Of a stretch of DNA of 64,000 nt, positions 61,722 to 64,000 are shown piece by piece; the stretch's first letter is position 1, and every line of letters begins with the position of its first letter. The stretch spans positions 1 through 64,000 of the forward strand of contig CANBNG010000003.1 in assembly GCA_947370975.1 (NCBI GenBank), given 5' to 3'. The position numbers and the translations under genes are program-made. This stretch comes from Beijerinckiaceae bacterium. Lineage in GTDB: Bacteria; Pseudomonadota; Alphaproteobacteria; Rhizobiales; Beijerinckiaceae. A model generated the notes under the pieces. It worked only from the letters and a program-made list of their open reading frames with translations, was not told the origin of the DNA and did not search any database.

Positions 61722-62194
61722 AGAGCCTTGGTCATGGATGACGCATCCATGCCAAAATCATCTTCGTCCGTGTCATAGGCCTGATAGCCGCGGGCGGAAA
61801 AGAAGCGCTGCGCCGTGTCGCTCGACACGAGCGCACAATTGGGCAGGCCGAGGCTGCGCGCCTTGTCCTCTAGGGCGCCAAGCAGCGCCGTGCTGACACC
61901 CTGAAAGCGGAACTCGGGCGCGACATAGAGGAGCGAGATTTCGCCATCCCCCGTGAGGCCGCCGACCCCCGCCATCACGACGCCGGCTTCCGCAACAAAG
62001 ATGAAACTGCCCGGCGTCACGATCCAGGCGTGCATGTTCTCGGGCGTCTTGTTGATGAGCATGCCCTCGACAATGGCCGGGATATTGTGGTGGTCGGCCA
62101 TGCAAAGCTCGCCGATCGAGCGGCGCATCAACATGCAGGCGGCTGGAACATCATCTTCCTTGGCCTGACGAATGGCGATTTCTGGCCCGCTCAT
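61718..62194 (-). CDS. GNAT family N-acetyltransferase
   Basis: Start at 62194 with GGGAG upstream; 158 residues. The acetyl-CoA binding motif appears as LLYVAPEFRFQGVSTALLGAL and the domain ends with the usual FFSARGYQAY. Acceptor unknown. Convergent with metZ, 4-base overlap of ends. Confidence 0.88.
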   Translation of the reverse strand: MSGPEIAIRQAKEDDVPAACMLMRRSIGELCMADHHNIPAIVEGMLINKTPENMHAWIVTPGSFIFVAEAGVVMAGVGGLTGDGEISLLYVAPEFRFQGVSTALLGALEDKARSLGLPNCALVSSDTAQRFFSARGYQAYDTDEDDFGMDASSMTKAL

Positions 62195-62283
62195 GACACA
62201 TTCACTCCCGCTGACAAGCTTTAGTTCCGGTTCCAATTACGGAAGGGCTCGACGCCGCTGCCGTCTAGATGCAAACTCGTCTC

Positions 62284-62676
62284 ATGTACACTTCAGTCAC
62301 ACGCGACATCCAGGTGACGGTCATGCCGCAATTCGTGGCCGATCGTTCCGAGCCCGACGAGGGCCGCTATTTCTGGGCCTATACGATCGAGATCACCAAT
62401 CTCGGCCGCGATTGGGTGCAGCTGACCGCCCGCCACTGGACCATCACCGATGGCAACGGCCTCATCGAGGAGGTCTACGGGCCCGGCGTCGTCGGCGAGC
62501 AGCCTGTCATACAGCCAGGCGAATCCTTCCGCTACACATCGGGCTGCCCCCTGACCACCCCTTCGGGCATCATGGCTGGCAGCTATCGCATGGTGGACCC
62601 CTCGGGTGAAGGGTTCGATGCTGAAATCCCGGCCTTCTCGCTCGACTCGCCCTTTGCCAAGCGCACGCTGAACTGA
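62284..62676 (+). CDS. apaG: ApaG domain protein
   Basis: Start at ATG 62284 (MYTSVTRDIQVTVMPQF), the family's standard opening; an ATG at 62269 adds five residues. 130 residues with FWAYTIEITNLG, QLTARHWTITD and GPGVVGEQPVIQPGESF, all ApaG hallmarks. A fibronectin-III-like fold of unclear role, linked to divalent-cation and nucleotide (Ap4A) metabolism. Confidence 0.94.
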   Translation: MYTSVTRDIQVTVMPQFVADRSEPDEGRYFWAYTIEITNLGRDWVQLTARHWTITDGNGLIEEVYGPGVVGEQPVIQPGESFRYTSGCPLTTPSGIMAGSYRMVDPSGEGFDAEIPAFSLDSPFAKRTLN

Positions 62677-62693
62677 ACTCCGGAAGACGCACC

Positions 62694-63869
62694 ATGACAC
62701 GACCAGCCCCCGCAGCCGGGCTTGATGAGGCCGTCGCGATCCTGTCGCGGCTGATTTCCTTCGACACCGAAAGTTCGAAGAGCAATCTCGAGCTGATCGC
62801 CTGGGTGGAGGCCTATCTCGCCGATCTCGGCATTGCTTCGCTTCGCGTGCCCAATGCCGACGGTGACAAGGCTGCGCTTTTTGCCACCATCGGGCCGCCG
62901 AGCGATGGCGGCATCGTGCTCTCGGGCCATTCGGACGTGGTGCCGGTAGCGGGCCAGATCTGGGCCTCCGACCCGTTCACCCTGCGCGCCGCCGACGGCA
63001 AATTCTATGGGCGCGGCTCCTGCGACATGAAGGGCTTCTGCGCCATCGTGCTCGCCATGGCGGCCCATTGGCGCGACCTGCCGCTGAAGGCCCCGCTGCA
63101 TATTCTCATCTCCTATGACGAGGAGACGACCTGCCTTGGCCCTGTCGATACCATTGCGCGCTTTGGCCACGACCTGCCGCGTCCGCGCGCGGTGATCGTT
63201 GGCGAGCCGACGATGATGCAGGTGGTCGATGCGCATAAGGCGGTGGCGACCTATCGCACCATTGTCACCGGGCGCGAGGCGCATTCCTCCAAACCGGCAC
63301 TCGGCGCCAATGCCGTGCAGGGCGCTTGCGAACTCGTGCATGAACTCTATGCCATCGGCGCGCAGATTGCCGCTGCGGGCGATGCCAGCGGGCGTTTCGA
63401 TCCGCCTGCCTCGACCGTGCATGTCGGCACGATCACAGGTGGCACGGCACGCAATATTCTGGCGCGCGAATGCAGCTTTCATTGGGAGTTTCGCGCGTTG
63501 CCCGGCGTGCCTGTCGATCTCGCGCGCCAAAAGCTCGATGCTTATGCCCGCGATATCGTGCTACCGCGCATGCGCCTAACCGCGCCCGAAGCCGATATCG
63601 TCACGCAGACCGAAATCGAAGTGCCGGGCCTTGCGCCAGAGCCCGGCTCGGCGGCTGAAACGCTGGCGCTGCGCCTCACGCAATCCAACCATACACATGC
63701 AGTTGCCTTTGCCACCGAGGGCGGGCGCTTTCAGGCGGGCGGCGTTGCCACAATCGTCTGCGGGCCGGGCTCCATCGATCAGGCGCATCAGCCCGATGAA
63801 TATATTACCGAGGCGCAGGTTCTGGCCGGCCTCGCCTTCATGGCGGATCTGGGTCGCGATCTGTGCTGA
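62694..63869 (+). CDS. argE: acetylornithine deacetylase
   Basis: 391 residues, M20 metallopeptidase family. Metal-binding SGHSDVVPV, GRGSCDMKGF and the YDEETTCLG catalytic-glutamate segment are present, with a dimerisation domain in the middle (HSSKPALGANAV). It hydrolyses N-acetylornithine to ornithine in arginine synthesis. It starts 17 bases after apaG and is probably cotranscribed; a terminator follows directly. Confidence 0.94.
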   Translation: MTRPAPAAGLDEAVAILSRLISFDTESSKSNLELIAWVEAYLADLGIASLRVPNADGDKAALFATIGPPSDGGIVLSGHSDVVPVAGQIWASDPFTLRAADGKFYGRGSCDMKGFCAIVLAMAAHWRDLPLKAPLHILISYDEETTCLGPVDTIARFGHDLPRPRAVIVGEPTMMQVVDAHKAVATYRTIVTGREAHSSKPALGANAVQGACELVHELYAIGAQIAAAGDASGRFDPPASTVHVGTITGGTARNILARECSFHWEFRALPGVPVDLARQKLDAYARDIVLPRMRLTAPEADIVTQTEIEVPGLAPEPGSAAETLALRLTQSNHTHAVAFATEGGRFQAGGVATIVCGPGSIDQAHQPDEYITEAQVLAGLAFMADLGRDLC

Positions 63870-63999
63870 GCCCGCCATGAGCAAGCCCATGGCGGGTTTT
63901 CGCCCAGTGAAACGGATTGCGGTTGAGTTCAACCAGCGCCGCAAGGCAGGCCGCTGACATCAGCAGCCAGTGAAGCGGACGCAGGACGAGAAAGATCGC
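63838..63999 (-). CDS. C-terminal end of a probable GT2 glycosyltransferase (partial)
   Basis: A minus-strand frame enters from the right edge and ends with a TGA at 63838-63840, inside the end of argE. The 53 residues hold a hydrophobic span (LHWLLMSAACLAAL) and then NRNPFHWAKTRHGLAH, which closely resembles the NPFYWEKTEHG-type tail of membrane glycosyltransferases family 2. The rest lies beyond the window, so this is a likely but incomplete call. Confidence 0.6.
   Translation of the reverse strand, partial: AIFLVLRPLHWLLMSAACLAALVELNRNPFHWAKTRHGLAHGGLSTDRDPDPP
63870..63900 (+). terminator. terminator of argE
   Basis: CCCGCCATG (63871-63879) pairs perfectly with CATGGCGGG (63888-63896) and TTTT follows. 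It lies within the end of the opposing glycosyltransferase frame. Confidence 0.75.
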
Positions 64000-64000
64000 G

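Overview
The window reads as a chromosomal segment of an alphaproteobacterium, most likely a member of the Hyphomicrobiales (Rhizobiales). This is judged from gene content: an ALAS-type hemA (Shemin pathway), a SAM-II riboswitch ahead of metZ, class I lysyl-tRNA synthetase, a double-length dCTP deaminase, Omp25-like beta-barrel proteins, a PodJ-like polarity protein, and a high-GC backbone. No species assignment is possible from the sequence alone.

Positions 1 to about 6195 are a visibly AT-richer integrated element. Its right end is a 45-base copy of the 3' half of a tRNA-Thr(GGT) gene (6151-6195), so the intact tRNA should lie beyond the left edge. The element carries a short tyrosine recombinase, a possible HUH-type replication protein divergent from a small DUF6626-like gene across a 15-base inverted repeat, a Q/P-rich small protein, a DUF6641-like protein and, at the left, one very large open frame that runs off the window. 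That frame joins, in order, the C-terminal part of a C5-cytosine DNA methyltransferase, a TET/JBP-type 2-oxoglutarate dioxygenase, a TET-associated-type (GT-A) glycosyltransferase and a P-loop kinase of the kind seen in phage DNA hypermodification. In principle one polypeptide could methylate cytosine, oxidise it to 5-hydroxymethylcytosine, glycosylate it and phosphorylate the product. This is the most notable object in the window.

6200-26330 holds small membrane and secreted proteins (including very short genes with excellent ribosome binding sites), a tctABC-type tripartite tricarboxylate transporter operon ending in a bicupin gene with a divergent LysR regulator, a second solitary TctC-like binding protein, a group of solute-binding protein, isochorismatase-like hydrolase and aldo/keto reductase, a RecD-like helicase with a DedA protein, a cyclopropane-fatty-acid synthase, hemA and an AbrB-type membrane protein. 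26446-26870 is a tandem intergenic repeat.

26946-36352 combines a large SLC5-like/histidine kinase/receiver hybrid with a fatty-acid oxidation operon (acyl-CoA dehydrogenase, thiolase, FadJ-like bifunctional enzyme) and its divergently or locally placed MerR-type regulator. 36637-53432 holds a PodJ-like coiled-coil/Sel1 protein, pyrD, a NarL-type response regulator divergent from an SLC5-like membrane protein, and both halves of the ligase-associated DNA repair system (pdeM plus Lhr-like helicase at 40692-43972; ATP-dependent ligase plus SNM1-like exonuclease at 50722-53432), separated by about 6.7 kb of other genes.

53648-64000 holds two small AT-rich genes, an S24-type repressor, lysK, dcd, two outer-membrane beta-barrel proteins, metZ under a SAM-II riboswitch, a GNAT acetyltransferase, apaG, argE and the 3' end of a probable GT2 glycosyltransferase gene running off the right edge. 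No CRISPR array, rRNA gene or complete tRNA gene was seen.
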